Source: Isoetes taiwanensis (lineage: Eukaryota > Streptophyta > Lycopodiopsida > Isoetales > Isoetaceae). From it: a DNA stretch of 64,000 bases. Shown here piece after piece: positions 33,462-46,835 of the stretch. The stretch is taken from assembly GCA_021234155.1 (NCBI GenBank), contig JAJEKV010000025.1:9733017-9797016 (forward strand). Direction: 5' to 3'. The notes beneath the pieces are model-generated. The model did no database searches. It was given only the letters and a program-made list of their open reading frames with translations, and had not been told where the DNA came from. How positions within the stretch are numbered: the stretch's first letter is position 1; each line of letters opens with the position of its first letter. A program made the translations under genes and the position numbers.

Positions 33462-35850
33462 CTTACTAATTCATTCTTCTACTTGAAACTAGTATAAGTT
33501 AATTTCAAATCTAGCTAATAGTATGTTCTAACCTTAAAGCTGGTGGTTCTTTATCATTGGATGAATCCGGAAGTACAGATTTAGATTTTTGATCTTCAAC
33601 ACAAAAGTAGCCACTTGCGTCACACCAAGACGACAAGCTATCTTTAGAAAGAGATTCATGGCTTTTGACCATCCTAATTAAGAAAAAGTGGGACAGACAA
33701 TTAAAAGCCTCTTCTTTGCTTATGTGATCTTGGTACATCCAGCATCCTTCTAAGTAACTCCATAACTCGGCTAGCTCCACCTCAACCTTCCCTAAAGGGT
33801 AGCTATGGGCCATTTGCTACATCCAAAAGCACACAAGTTAGACCGACGTCTAAGTGAGTACGTATGCCTTGTAAGAAATATCGCACTTCATAAAATATAA
33901 AATAAAATCTTCTATATTCGTTAGAACATCATCATTCTAATATGCGGGATGATCAGTCATCGCTTCTCATGCAATGCCCATATAAAGCGCGGGAGCCCCC
34001 CGGTTAGCCCTTTGAGGCTCCACTCAAAGGCGGGAATCAATGACACAATTCACACTTTTTCCCTGGAGCGTCTGCCAGGAGTGCTTCGGATGATGTCCAA
34101 TATACTTAAGTTTCCATATTTTAATTATACAACAAATGCTGCTATACATTAATCCTATGCAATATATCTAGCATCTTTTAACCATGATGCAAACCACATG
34201 TAAAGAATAGTTAACAAAACCCAAATTATTCCATATGCATGACTATAACCCATAGGCTAAAACTTCCATCTATACATGATGGCCTATACTAAAACATTAA
34301 AAAAAAAAACAACATAGCCAAGCATGGACTAGCTTTTCCTATAAGATATAACGTTGATAGCAGCACAAGGAGGGGTCCAGTTTCCCATCTGAGACTTTAT
34401 ATAAGTGTACTTGCTGTTTATTTTTTTAACTTTGTATGCCTATATTCTCTCCATAATAGGAGAATTTTTGGACATGACAGAATCTTTATTTCTGTATGCC
34501 AAATCTCGTATATCATTTTCCAAGGATATACCTCCCCTAATGTACTTATTTTAATATGAATATTAAAATCCTTGCCTTAAAAAAAAAATAATAATAATAA
34601 TAAAGAAAATTAAGAAAAGGACATTCCCTAAATGACCCAATGGCAACCCACCCTAAATGCAAGGTTACATGCCAAAACAACATGCTTAACTAGGGGAAAC
34701 TTGAAGTAATGATCAAGCGTTAAAAAGATGGATGGCTTGTAACTTTGGTTCAACCAAGGGTCAAAATGTGGAAAAATTGCACAAAGACTAGAACAAAAGT
34801 AAAAGCTTGGGAATATAATTCGAGACTAATGGACACGTGCTGATCCTATTTAGTGCAATGGGAATAAAAGGAAAAGTTATCACAAAACTGAGGTGCAAAA
34901 CTAGGAGTTAAACGCGAGACCTAGCCATGCAAGACCAAGGCCCCAGCCAAATAGACTAGCATACTATTATTATATGAAAAGAACGACTTAACAATATATA
35001 TTGTTCTGTCTGCGATCAATTCTAACTATAACGGGCCGAATGGGTTACTGTAATGAAGTTAGAACATGACAACGGGAAGGCCGGATCATTTAACAATGTT
35101 TTTGAAAGTCGGATTCAGGGATATTTGCAATTTCAGGCTTCATTCGGTAGATCCTACATGAACCCACTGAGCAAAAGAGCAAGAAATGGTAAGAAGCTGG
35201 GGAAATTTCGGATTGGATCCCAGAGTATCCAAAATGGCATGCATGGGATAAAACTTACAGGCACAAATAGATTCCAAGCATAATAGCAAGATGGATTGGC
35301 TCAGCTAGCAATCAGAGAAGGAGGCCGGAACTGTAAGAAGTAAACAAGAAATCCATGGCACTGTCTGTTCTTTAAATCCTTCCGAATCTGGCTGTACAGC
35401 AGTGGTGGCCTCGCAATACTTAAGCAAAACTAGCAGGGATATTGAAAAAACTGAACAAGCTTGAAGCGGAAGCCAGAAGTTTACCACAAACACACAACCA
35501 GCTTAGCATCTACATCTGTATCATCTGCAAGCAGACATTTATTCAAGCAGGTCTTCATGTACTCACTGCTTATAAGCTCACTCTGCAACAAATTCTTCCT
35601 TCCAGCTTCCCTTCTTTCTTGATTCCCTCTTCCATTGATTAACTACTCACTTATATAGCTTTCAATCTTCACGTTGCATGCATGAAATCTCTAGTTTGCA
35701 TCTAGTTTGCATGAAACTACGTTTGCATGCATTTCTATTTTAACTACTTAAATTGTTATTTCTTGAAACCTTACATATCTTATATCTTTAATTATCCCTA
35801 CTATTGGTTGAGTTGATTAAAAAAATCCATTACTACCTAGGTTCATTACA
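33462..35850 (-). repeat. 3' LTR of element A, minus strand, carrying an insertion
   Basis: On the minus strand it begins TGTAATGAACCTAGG at 35850, immediately after a purine tract. It matches the + strand LTR at 31973 throughout except for the 827 bp insertion at 33797-34623. Its final ~10-15 bases are missing at the 33461/33462 junction. Without the insertion it is about 1.55 kb long. Confidence 0.75.
33797..34623 (+). mobile_element. 827 bp retroposon inside the LTR, 9 bp target duplication and A/TAA-rich tail
   Basis: Flanked by TTCCCTAAA at 33788-33796 and 34624-34632. The + strand 3' end is CCTTGCCTTAAAAAAAAAAT followed by (AAT)n and A-rich sequence, which points to target-primed reverse transcription of a SINE, a truncated LINE or a processed transcript. 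No coding sequence or tRNA-like promoter box is recognised. Its first ~45 bp recur in reverse orientation at 52467-52508. Confidence 0.7.
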
Positions 35851-35867
35851 TTCTACCCACCTTTTAA
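35851..35867 (-). promoter_or_regulatory. Polypurine tract of element A
   Basis: Minus strand reads AAAAGGTGGGTAGAA directly before the LTR start TGTAATG. This is the plus-strand priming site used in LTR retrotransposon replication. Confidence 0.75.
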
Positions 35868-35880
35868 AAAATCCATGTCC

Positions 35881-37550
35881 TCATGGCTTGAAGTCCGGAT
35901 ACAAACGGTGAAATTCGCTTGCATCTACCCAAGTGGCATCCTCCATTGGGCATCCTTGCCATTGTACGAGATAGCGTTTTATCTCACGATTTCTCAAGGC
36001 TCGAACCTCTTGCCGCAATATCTGCATTGGTTTTATGGCCAGTTGTTGTTCTATAGCCTCCAAAACATCTGGATGAAGAATATGACGATCTGTCGGAACA
36101 TACTTCCTTAAGTTGCTAACGTGGAACACATCATGAACCTTAACATTCGTTGGTAACTCCAATTTATAAGCCATCAACCCAATTCTCTTGACAATCTTAA
36201 AAGGTCCTGCAAATCTTGGAGCAAGCTTGGCGCCTTTTGGAAATTTAAGAGTGCCTTGTTTAGGATTAATGCGCAGAAACACCATGTCACCTGCTTTAAA
36301 TTCTATTTTGCGACGTTTCTGGTCGGCATACTGTTTCTATCTATTCTGGGCCTTATGCAAATTCTCTCGAAAAATTTTCAACTGGTCGTTCACATCCTCA
36401 ATTAATGTGTTAGCGGCTTCCACTTGCACATGAGGGTCTCTCCAATTCACTGGACATCGACATTCCTCACCATACATTGCCTGGAAAGGACTCATCCCGA
36501 TGGAGTTCTGAAAGGTATTATTGTAGGCGAACTCTACCAATGGTAGATACGCGTTCCAATTGTATGGATGTTCGGGCACATACATTCTAAGCATGCCTTC
36601 AACAACTTGATTAACTCTTTCAACTTGACCATCTGTCTCCGGATGAAATGCGGTACTCAGACATAATTGAGTTTGGATACTGGAACATTCCTTGCCAAAA
36701 TTGACCCGTGAACTTGCTATCTCTATCCGAGATAATTGTATTAGGCATCCCATGTAGTCGAAATATTTCCTTAACAAAGATTCTAGCAACATCAAGAGCA
36801 GTGGCTGTAGACTTGATTGGCATGAAATGTGCTTGCTTTGTCAACCTATCTACAACAACATAGATAGCATCATAGCCTGATCTAGTTCGTGGCAATCCTA
36901 CAATAAAGTCCATTCCGATAGAATCCCACTTCCTAACTGGCACATCTAGCGGTTGCAGCAATCCAGCAGTTCTCATGTGTGTTGCTTTAAACTTTTGACA
37001 TTGTAAACACTTTACAACATACTCTTGAGTCTCGCGCTTCATTCCTGGCCAAAAGAATTGATGCCGAACTTTCCTTAGAGTCTTATTGATTCCAGGATGC
37101 CCTGCTATTGGGCTATCATGCATTTCATATAAAATTTTCTAAATTACATCCCTATCTTGGGGTATACATATCTTATCTTTGTAATATAGAATTCCATTTT
37201 GGAGTAGATAATGCTCAGCTGCCTCTCCTTTTTGTAGCTTTGCAATGATTGATCCAAAGTATTTATCATTAACCAACTTTGAGCTTATGGTCTCTTGCCA
37301 TGAACCACCCACACTACTAATCAAAGCACAAAATGGCTTCCTTGAAAGCGCATCTGCAACCACATTATCTTTTCCAGGATGATAATCAATTGTGAAATCA
37401 TATTCTTGCAGTAATTCCATCCAACGTCGTTGACGATTATTCAAATGGGGCTGGCGCATAAAATATTTAAGGCTAGCATGATCAGTCTTCAAAATAAAAG
37501 ATTTGCCCAAACAGATAGTGTCTCCAAATCCTTAATGCATGGACGACAGC
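35881..37550 (-). pseudogene. Element A pol, part 2: end of RNase H, integrase and chromodomain
   Basis: Reads from element B's left border toward lower coordinates. RNase H end: [20 protein letters not shown]. Integrase zinc finger: HPGINKTLRKVRHQFFWPGM with CLQC. Catalytic core: DSIGMDFIVGLP, IISDRDSKF, FHPETDGQVERVN. The C-terminal part ends in a chromodomain (IKRYLVQWQGCPMEDATW), placing A in the chromoviruses, which tend to integrate by reading chromatin marks. An in-frame stop lies at 37139-37141, a frameshift near 36690 splits the core before the FHPETDGQ segment, and a stop lies at about 36337. Not functional. Confidence 0.93.
37546..37550. repeat. Left 5 bp target duplicate of element B (ACAGC)
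   Basis: ACAGC precedes the LTR start TGTGACG at 37551 and recurs at 49233-49237 after the other LTR end. Confidence 0.85.
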
Positions 37551-39135
37551 TGTGACGCTCCTTGCGCTATATACGACAGCCCGCCGTATACATCGAAGGA
37601 CCTTCCCCATCCAACGGCACCCGTCGTATGGGCCCTCTGTCTAACTCGCGTCTGGAGCCCAGACGATCGAGTAGAGGACACAGAGGTGTCATTCTGTCCC
37701 GTCCTCTATGGGTTCCCTATGTCAGCGGAAGCAAAATATACAACATAAGCACTAGCAATAATAACAACAGACTACCTCGAAGGGTAGTGATAATCCATCT
37801 AACCATGTCATCAAATACAACAATACAATGAATGCTTCAAATACATCAAATAGAGGCTCCTACCCAGGGCTCAGACTCAAGGGGAGTCGACCGACGGCCG
37901 GGGGCTCCCGATAGAACAGGACCGAAGTTATGGCAATGACTTGGGCTGGCAATAGACAATGGCTAGGGTTGACCACTCCATCCGCCCCTCCCATTGCATA
38001 CTTTGCGGATAGGCTAAATCGGGCTCGACGTGGATCAGAACTCCTGCCGGAGACGTAATCCCATGGTATCACCCAACGAGACTACTCCGGTTGCATCTCC
38101 CGGTCCGATGAGGTAGGAAGGGTTGCATCTCCCCCCCGAGTGCAAAGTGGCTCCATGGGCGGCTAGAGGATCGTGGCGACACACGCCCATACCCGGCCCG
38201 AACTCCCCAAAACAAGAGCCAAGCCGACACTTGCAACTCTTGAGAGTCGTATGACACCATTGACCCAGGAAGTGTCGGACCCATACCCGGCCCACATGAA
38301 GTGACCGACTATGAGTCTAGCCCGCTATGGGACCCCAGTAGCCGCGCTCAGCAGGGTCCTCCTTCCACTTTGCCACTGACCCCGTTGTGTGGTGTTCAGT
38401 CACTCCATAGCCTCCATAGCCAGGTGGGCTCTATGCACAGGCCGCATAATAATGGGAACTAGTGGGTCTAAACTAGGAGCATCATCTACTAGTGGCTACT
38501 AGGTCTCTACCCCCCTTCCCAATACACAAGAGGTGCAAATATGAGATCAACCAACATCATATCAACATAATCTTGATAATAAAAGAGAATAACAACTAAT
38601 CCTAATCACATACATCTAACTTATAGTTAGGGTTCATTGATTAGGGTTTAGGTTCAGGACAATAGGTTCTAGAATGGCTCTATTACAATACTGGAATCTA
38701 TCCGAAATACTTGCCTCTGACGCACTATCGCTAACTCCCCTGGTTCTCCATCTCTAGCAAGTAGTTGAAGAAGATGATCCTCCTCTGCTGCTGCAACTCA
38801 GGCTGTCGAAGACGGTCTTCAAGTCGGAGCTCTGATCGCGAACTGGTGGTCTGAGGTTGGTGGAGCCAAATGTGGCTAGGGTTTAGGGTTTAGCCTTTTA
38901 TATGTTAGGGTCTACATGAATGCCACTTGGCTCCCATAGGTGCGTCTATGTGGTGGTTCGCCTATAAGGTGAGGCCATGTGGAAATGGCTTCTTACCTTA
39001 GGTTGGCTAAGTTATGTAGATAACTTAGTCATCTGCCCCACATTAGGTGTATACAAGTCTATTTATGTAGAGTTGTATGGTGATGTGGCCATGGGATATA
39101 CGTATTTATACCGTATATTCCAGGGGAACGTCACA
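37551..39135 (-). repeat. Element B 3' LTR
   Basis: TGTGACGCTCC...GAACGTCACA, 1,585 bp; near-identical to 47646-49232 except in a GC-rich patch around 37980-38370 where many one-base indels are concentrated. Confidence 0.95.
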
Positions 39136-39150
39136 TTCTCCCCCCCTTAG
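39136..39150 (-). promoter_or_regulatory. Polypurine tract of element B
   Basis: The minus strand reads CTAAGGGGGGGAGAA directly before the LTR, the expected position of the PPT. Confidence 0.85.
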
Positions 39151-39830
39151 GATAATGCTGTCCTCAGCATTACATAAGGTGAAACGAACCTGCACAATGT
39201 AAAAGAAGAATATTCACATTAACACTTAGAATTTATCACAACCATAACTTTCGGTGTTAATTACCTGAATATGAGTGTGAAGCTATATTCACATTCTTAT
39301 ACAATTTATATAGTTTCAGCAATTTTTACATTAGGATAACTTGAAACATCCTGAGGAGTTTTATAACTAAGACAAAATGTTATAAGCTCATATTCTTGGT
39401 GTGATGCACTCCCTCTTTACGGTCACTTTCCTCTATTGGCCAACAGGAGCATATCACGTTAGTTTAATTAGTAATTTGTGGTTTTAAGGGTCCACCCCCT
39501 ATTTAATTTACATTACATTATACTACATGCATGTGACATGCCTATTATGCCTACATGTCTAATGCCTACACCTTTTGTCAGCTCTGGCATAGGAGGTGGC
39601 TTATCCTCCATAACAGCCATAGACTCTAGGTGGTTCCCTATCATGCACCTATCCATGATCCCTATTCTAGGACTCATACATGCATACTTAACCTATAGGC
39701 ATGATATCATTGCATAGGGAACATGAAGGATGATCCCATCATCGCCCATGCTCTCATGCGTCATAACCTATATACATCTTGGCTCCTAAAAGTGATTGCA
39801 TGCACTCTTTGGTTCGTCTCGGCCAAATCT
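39151..39830. other. Element B 3' non-coding region
   Basis: AT-rich sequence between PPT and the end of pol; no ORF of note. Confidence 0.5.
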
Positions 39831-42600
39831 CTATTGAGTGAATGCACTCACCTTCCCGAATCGTTGTCGACGATGTCGCTGAGGAGCTGGCCTTTGCATT
39901 GCTCCATAAACCGTGGGTACTGTTTTTTTGAGATTAGATTTAAGTAGCCCTGTCTCGTCTTGCAAGTGTGTCCACTTGACTAGATATTGGAGGACTGAGG
40001 TCCCTCTTGTTTTCTTATATGCTTTATTGAGAAGAGCTTTTGAAACAATCTCAAGCTGTTCTTCGGTTATTCCCAACAAAGTTGGTGTCTCCAATATCTC
40101 CTCTAGGTTGGGAGTATGTTTTTTCAGCAAGCTTATATGGAAGAGTTTATGAATTTTCAAGTGTGCGGGCAGATCCAACTTATAGGATTGGTTACCTATT
40201 CCTTGAATGATTTTGAATGGTCCTGCCCACCTTGAAGAAAGTTTCTTAAATTGCCAACGCAGAGCTTAGCGTGTTTGACTTTTATTTGGAGTCAAATATT
40301 ATCCCCTACTTGGAATTCTCTTTTGGTTCTGTGTTTATCGGCTATGCTCTTTTGTCGACTTCTTGCTGCCATGAGATGGCCTTGAACTTCTTCCACTAAT
40401 TGTTGCATATCAGTCAACATTTATTGAGAAACTTCTAGCTTGGACACTCGGTTATGCCAAGTGTCTGGTGTTAGGCATGGATAACCATAATTTATCATGG
40501 ATAACTCTACCAAGTAAATACTTCCCACTTTGACTTATTCCACACATAGTTCTCAATATGTCTTATGTTATCCGGCTTGTACGTTCAGTCTGCCCAGCTG
40601 TTTGGGGGTGATATGCTGTACTCATGGATAACTTTGTCTGAATCGTGTTGAAGAAGTTCTTCCAAAAGGCACTTATAAACTCGAGGTCTCTATTGGAGGT
40701 GATTTTCCTTCCCATCCCATGCAATCAGAATATTTCCTTTACGAAAAGCATGGCGGTGTCTAAAACCGTATCTGTGGTTCGATATGGCAAAAAGTGCACC
40801 ATCTTTGATAGTCTGTCGACCACTACCATTAAGGCGTCATGGCCCCTTGCTGTTTTTGGGAGCCTAGATATAAAAACCTCTAAAGGTTCTAGGGTTCCTG
40901 GGATTCGGAGTTGCTCTGCTTTTGTTTCCTGAAATAACTGACATTGCCGAATGCAATTGGCGGTGTCTTTCTTCATGCCATGCCGAAAGTAACTACTCCT
41001 TATCTTGAAGTAAGTTTTCATGAATCCCCCGTAGCCGGCTATCAAGTATCATGGAGAATTAATTTCATTACTCTTGATTACTCTGGAATGCAAAGCTTGT
41101 CTTTATGATGTAAGAGTTTGCCTTCCTTTTTATATCTTTTATAGGCTTCTCTTTCTTTATCTATCTTTGCTTTCTTGCAAGGACCAAAGACTAGCCCATA
41201 CTTCCTTGAATTCTTTGCTTGAGGGTAAAACTTCCTCAATCATTTTGCTAAACTCATTGGACAAGGTGGAGATGGCATTTCAATGCATTCGAGTCTCCAA
41301 TGGTCGTCAAGAGATTGTGTCAGCAACCACATTTAATTTATCTGACTTATGGACTATCTCGAAGTCATATTCTTCGAGAAATTCCATCCCGCGTCTTTGC
41401 CTCAAATTGCGGAGTGGTTGCATGAAAATGTATTGGAGGCTTTGATGATCAGTATCTAACTGAAATTTTCTACCAAGCAAATAATGCCCCCAAATACGAA
41501 GAGCTCTTACGACAACTAGAAGTTCTTGATTATGCACGTTGGATAACGTTGTTCGGTGTCATTCATCTTCTTAGAGTCATAGGCTACTACTCTTCCTTCT
41601 TTCATAAGGACTCCACTGGTTGCTAGTTTATCTGCATCAGTTTCTACTAATTTATCATTATTTGGATCTGTTAGGGTGAGCACGGGTGCTGTTGTCAAGG
41701 CTTCTTTGAGCTTTTTGAATGAGGCTTGAATATTCTCTAGCCAATATGCTACCAAATCCTTTAGTTTTTTATTCTGAGTCAGGTCCGACAAAGGGGATGC
41801 CGACTTAGCAAAATCTTTTACAAATTTCCGGTAGTAGCCTGCTAATTCAAGAAAACTTCTCACCTCGGAGATGTTCTTTGCTGGCCAATCCACTATTGCT
41901 TCAATTTGTATTGGATCTGTGGAGATTCCCTTCGGTGTGACCACATGCCCCCAAGTATTCCACTCTACTTGCTGCGAAGTTACACTTTGAGAGTTTTGCA
42001 TATAAACGACGATGCTTTAGCTTTTCTAAAATTCTCCTTAGATGTTCCACATGTTCTTCCATGGACTTGCTATAGATTAGAATGTCATCGAAAAATATGA
42101 TGACAAACTCGTCCAAAAGTCTCTAAACATCTCATTCATTAAGCACACAAATGTAGTTGGGGCATTTGATAGACCAAAGGGCTTGACTATGAACTTATAG
42201 TGCCCATACCACATTCTAAAAGTTGATTTATGAATATCCTCCTCCTTGATTCTTATTTGATGGTATCCAGACCTTAGATCATTATTGGAAAAGAATTTTG
42301 CTCCTTGGAGTTAGTCCATTAAATCATGGGCTCTTGGCAATATATATTTGTTCTGTATCGTTTGCTTGTCAAGCTGACGAAAATGAATGCACATCCTTAG
42401 ACTTCTATCTTTCTTCTTCACAAAGAGGATGGGTGCCCCAAAACCCAAGCTTTAATAATTCTTGAGCTCGGCTAGCTCTAGGATGCTCATCCTATAGTGA
42501 GCTTTGCTAGTTGATTTTGCATCTGGCGCAAGAGTGATTTCGCACTCAATGCCTCTATAGGACGTTAGCTCTCAAATTTCATCCCGTAACTGGTCATGAA
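39831..42600 (-). pseudogene. Element B pol: reverse transcriptase, RNase H, integrase, chromodomain-like end
   Basis: From 42600 downward the minus strand shows degenerate RT with an [12 protein letters not shown] block. It then shows FFDDILIYS at about 42090, the catalytic aspartates, followed by [20 protein letters not shown]. Next come RNase H (TDHQSLQYIF, about 41440), the integrase zinc finger with CIRQCQLF (about 40960), VVVDRLSKMVHFLPY, and VKEIF at 40725. Further down are KIHKLFHISLLKKH and a chromodomain-like YLVKWTHLQDETG at about 40000. Each block lies in a separate frame, so several frameshifts and stops separate them. The integrase catalytic Glu block is not recognisable. Not functional. 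Confidence 0.88.
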
Positions 42601-44480
42601 CTCTTTAATTAACTTGGCAATTGCCTTAGGTAATTATTTTGGATTTGCATCCTCCTTTTTATTCTTTTGATCTGTGTCGATGGCTTCAAGCTTAAGGATA
42701 TATTCAATCCCCTTCTTAATGATGCATTTATGACATGCACTGCAAGGCAAATTTCTTACCTTGACTACGGGTTTTGCAAGAGTGTCATGAAGTTTCTAGC
42801 TGCAAACATTGATCATGAATACGTGTTATGCAATGTGGCTACTATGGTGTTGTTGCTGTTTTTATTCATCTTACTCGTAGAAGAAATTATAGCAAAACAC
42901 TTATACTCATGATACATATTTGATCTCAATCAAGAACGAAATTTAAGTTGTATTTACTTTGTAGGCGCTTGCGGGTCTAATGCTGACGTCGACGTTTAGG
43001 TTTGAAGTGTTCCTTAATGTCTTTGAGTTTGATGCCGTGGTCGACGTTTCGTAGCATGTTCCATGTCGAGCATCCTTCAAGTGCTGGACCTACCTTTTCC
43101 CATGGCAAGTCCTGTGTCCGTGCAACCATTAATGCTAAGGGTGCATCTCTAAGGTATCCTCGAGCTAAATGAAGGTAATGCAAGGCCATAGATCTCCTAA
43201 TAGGATTACATGGTGCTGATAGCAAGTTGCCCCTGCTCCCCTATGGCTAAATTGTTTGTGGAAAACTACTATTTGACGTTGAATGAGTGAAGAAAGATAA
43301 TAGCATGAAGCTTTTCCCATGCTGACTGCGGGTTCTGACCCTTTCCTCATGCTGCTTGACTGTATATTTTTATCTGCCATGGTCCCTCTTCATCGAGATG
43401 GTGCTATCAAGGTTAATATGACTGCCCCTCAGGGTTTGGCCCATGATGACGTGGATTGTTTGGGTTTGGCCGTGCTCCCACTCATATAGAATCTTGCTTG
43501 AAACTTCTCATCATCTGAAGATCTTGATGCTGCATTCGATGCTTGATAAAATCATATGCTTGTACGTCCGTGATGTTATGCGCTGTATATGTCTCTCTTT
43601 CGGCTATTTCTCTTGGAAGTTCTTGCTGTGAATAGTCGATGAAGTCGTCATTATAAGTATCAATGATCATAGGTAGGAGTTCATCCATGTGAAGACCTTA
43701 ATCAATGCAGTGTGGTAGGTGTAAGATATGATCTGCAAAAAAAAGTATTCTTCCCCTTCAATAATAATTGGTGTACAAGATGTGATTTCAGCTGGATTGC
43801 TGTTGCCTTTCTTGGGAGGTCCTCTATGTGTCAATGTACTTCTCTATTTTCTTGGCTAATTTGGGTTCATTCTCAAATTCATGGACTTCATCCTCATAGT
43901 CATGTTCCCCTTCTTGATACTTGGCTGATGGGCCTTCTAGAAGGTTGGACTTGGTGTCGAGTTCCTCTAAATGTGGTCTAGCTCCCCTCATATTTAATGG
44001 TGCTAGATCAAGAGGTCGGGCTGATGGTTCTCCTGTCTTATTTACTGTCGGATAATGGAAGAAGGTTTCAAAGGCTGCTTGTGCTGATAAATATTTGTGC
44101 CTTTGGACCGTACATGTCATGTATCGTGGCATTATTTCAGCCCTTTTCCAGATTGTCTTCTTCGGTGTCTGACTCAGTGCTGTGTGATGGCTTTAAGAAA
44201 GATCCACGCTCCGGTTTGCCCTTGGAGTCTCACATCCTGGCCTTGGAGCTGTTGATTGTATTGACCAAGGATATCTTGGTAATACGGTGTCCTTGATGTC
44301 GTTTCATAAAGATCAAAGGTATGCTGAAAGACTTAAAATACCCTGTCGATTGGTGCCTCTTTGATGTGCTCTGAGTTGCGATACTATTCAACAAACTTTG
44401 TAGGCAGCATAGAACTAGGTGAGGTGCAGGAAACGGCTATGTAAAATAGTAAGAGGAGTGGAAAATGGCTTGAGTAAGCT
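42601..44480 (-). pseudogene. Element B internal region, probable gag/protease remnants, unassigned
   Basis: Minus-strand frames at 44132-43824, 43688-43482, 43380-43165 and 43225-42977 look like real but decayed coding (balanced composition; for example YIKHRM-like and GARPHLEELD, LARGYLRDAPLALMVART). They lie where gag and protease should be. I do not recognise a capsid motif, CCHC zinc knuckle or DSG protease motif, so they could also be an extra or captured ORF. Confidence 0.4.
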
Positions 44481-46830
44481 CCTTGTGTCTTTTAATAGTG
44501 GGAAGACGATATATGTACCCTAAAAGGCTCTTAGGGTCCATGCCAAAACCCGAATTTTTTTATAATTTAAAATTTGTTCTAGTACATGAGTATTTGGGGC
44601 TTGGAACGCAAGTAATCCAATCATGTCCCCCTTTTTTTTTTCTATGTTATGTACATGTACATATGTTAACAAGTTTTTATTAAAAACTTGTACCTTGTGT
44701 TTGTGCTTGTGCCTACATAAGGCGAACAGGCATGTGCCTTGAATAACTTGCATGAAGTAAACCCAACCTATTGGGAAAGATCTTTGAGTCGATTTAGTAG
44801 GGTCGACCTGAGTTGAGAAATGTAAAACATGCATCTGCCCTCAACAAACTGACCCAACTTATTTGAAAAACACGTAGCTAACTTAGTTGGGCATGATATG
44901 CCAAATGTTGAATGCCACTTAAGGGTAATAATCTATGGAGCAAAATAATATTTTAGCATGCTCTTTATTTAATGCATCAAGTAGTATATTGACATGGAAA
45001 AGTACACAATTAGTTGTAAGCTTGCTAAATGGTCTAGGCACTAAAAATTAAAATAATAATAAAAAAAATCATGGCAAGTTGGTCTAGACATAAGGTATTA
45101 TTGAATAAGGGCTAAGCACAAGTGTATTTGGACAAGGTTAGAGACTATCATATTGGCACTAAATATTTCAAGGAGGATATCGACATATTCTACACATTTC
45201 AAACAGGATATAGCACATATTCTTTGAAATATTTCTTCACATTTCAAGGAGGATCTAGCACAATGGGACTTGGCAAACAAGGATTGCTTAGAAACAAAGC
45301 AATTAAGGGAATGTGGGCAAAAAGATGCGTAAGACTTTGTGGTTCTTACTATAGGTCGAAACAAATGAAAACCAAACCAAGAGAGTTCAAGGAACTTAAA
45401 AAAATAAGAGATAAATGGGAAAAAAAAGAAAAAAGAAAAAGGCTTATAGCTACGAAATCGATTTAGGGCAAGGGTTCTCAGAAACACAGAAGAGGCGACG
45501 GATCCCGCGCTTGGAGATCGAGCGAGGTTTTGGCATGGCCCAGGGGCGCGGCATGCGTCGCCTTGGGCCTTTGTTCAGATGGCTCGGGCTGCCGTGGAGA
45601 TTTTCTTCAAATCTGGCAGAGATTTCTTGAAGCTGCAGGTACTGATTGAGTTTTGGCAAAAGGAAGCAGGAAAAATCATGTTTTTCCTGCAGGTGCGACT
45701 CACCCCGCGCCTGGGACGTCTTCAAGAATTTTGTTTGAGGCCAGGGCGCGGCATGGGTCGCCCTGTGCCATGTTGCTGCTTATTCTGTCTGCCCTATATA
45801 TGTTTGATGCTAGTCTACTTCTGATAGCGCTATATACTTACGGTTAGCTTCAAGTTTCTACAGATTCTTCAAGCTAAGTGACACTGACATTCTATAATTC
45901 TATGTTTATATCAAATGGCTAAGCAAGCGTTGAAGTGATAATCATCGCATCTACTGTTTTTTTTCTTTTTCTTTTGTTAGGCTAGTTATGCTATGAACAG
46001 GACGTTATTCTGCTAACTGATGCTTTGGTTGTGATCATTGCCAAAAGATGTAGGCAGAATCATCATTACTTGGCTGTCAGATTCAGTACCGAGCAAGTTA
46101 GTGCAGCCAAAACTGATGAAATATCTAAAAGCTGTCAAATACTATTTTTCCTATTTTCATTCCGTGATTCCTTTTCTAATACAGGAGCAGTTCAGCATTA
46201 TTTTCTGATGGCTACTAGAGGTAATGCACTCTCATCACATGTTGCTAGAGCACATACAACCTCTAAGAGTCTACTAAGCTGCTAAGAATCTAACGACATT
46301 TTGCCACCAAATACCATTTGTTCATATATTAGGAAAAAGGAAAATAATTTACTTCTAGAAGAATCACACAAAAATTGTTGAATGTATGATGTGCAGCTGG
46401 TTTAGACTACAAGTCTATCAAGAGAAATACTGGATTTAGCGCACTGGTCGATGATTATAACGGTTCAAATATAATGTGTTAAACACAATATAATGTTTTA
46501 AGCTCGGTCTATTTTATGTTCACTCCCATTGAATATTTATGTTTTATGTTCACTCCCATTGAATATTTATGTGGTATCACTCATAGCTGCCCGAATACCA
46601 AGTTAAAATACTCTTCTATAAGCGCTAAAAAATTTAATATACCATAATAACTTTGTAGAAGCACTATAGCTTTACAATTTTATGGAAACAAGCCGAATAT
46701 CCACTGGAGGTCTTCCTCCTTTGACAAATCGGGGAATCTTCAGTGTGCTATACCAATGATTATAGGCAAACCATTGTTCCATATATGCCTGGTAATCTTG
46801 CAACTTCCTCCGATATTCCCGATCATTCTG
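44481..46830. other. Element B, unassigned middle part, possibly a nested insertion
   Basis: No gag or pol similarity. It has two GC-rich imperfect palindromes (45537-45571 and about 45740-45771, both around GCGCGGCATG(C/G)GTCGCC) and two 30 bp tandem units at 46512-46571. The contrast with the flanking decayed coding suggests another element, such as a solo LTR, but I could not find its ends. Confidence 0.4.
46512..46571. repeat. Tandem duplication, 2 x 30 bp
   Basis: TTTTATGTTCACTCCCATTG then AATATTTATG, twice without change. Confidence 0.9.
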
Positions 46831-46835
46831 GATGC

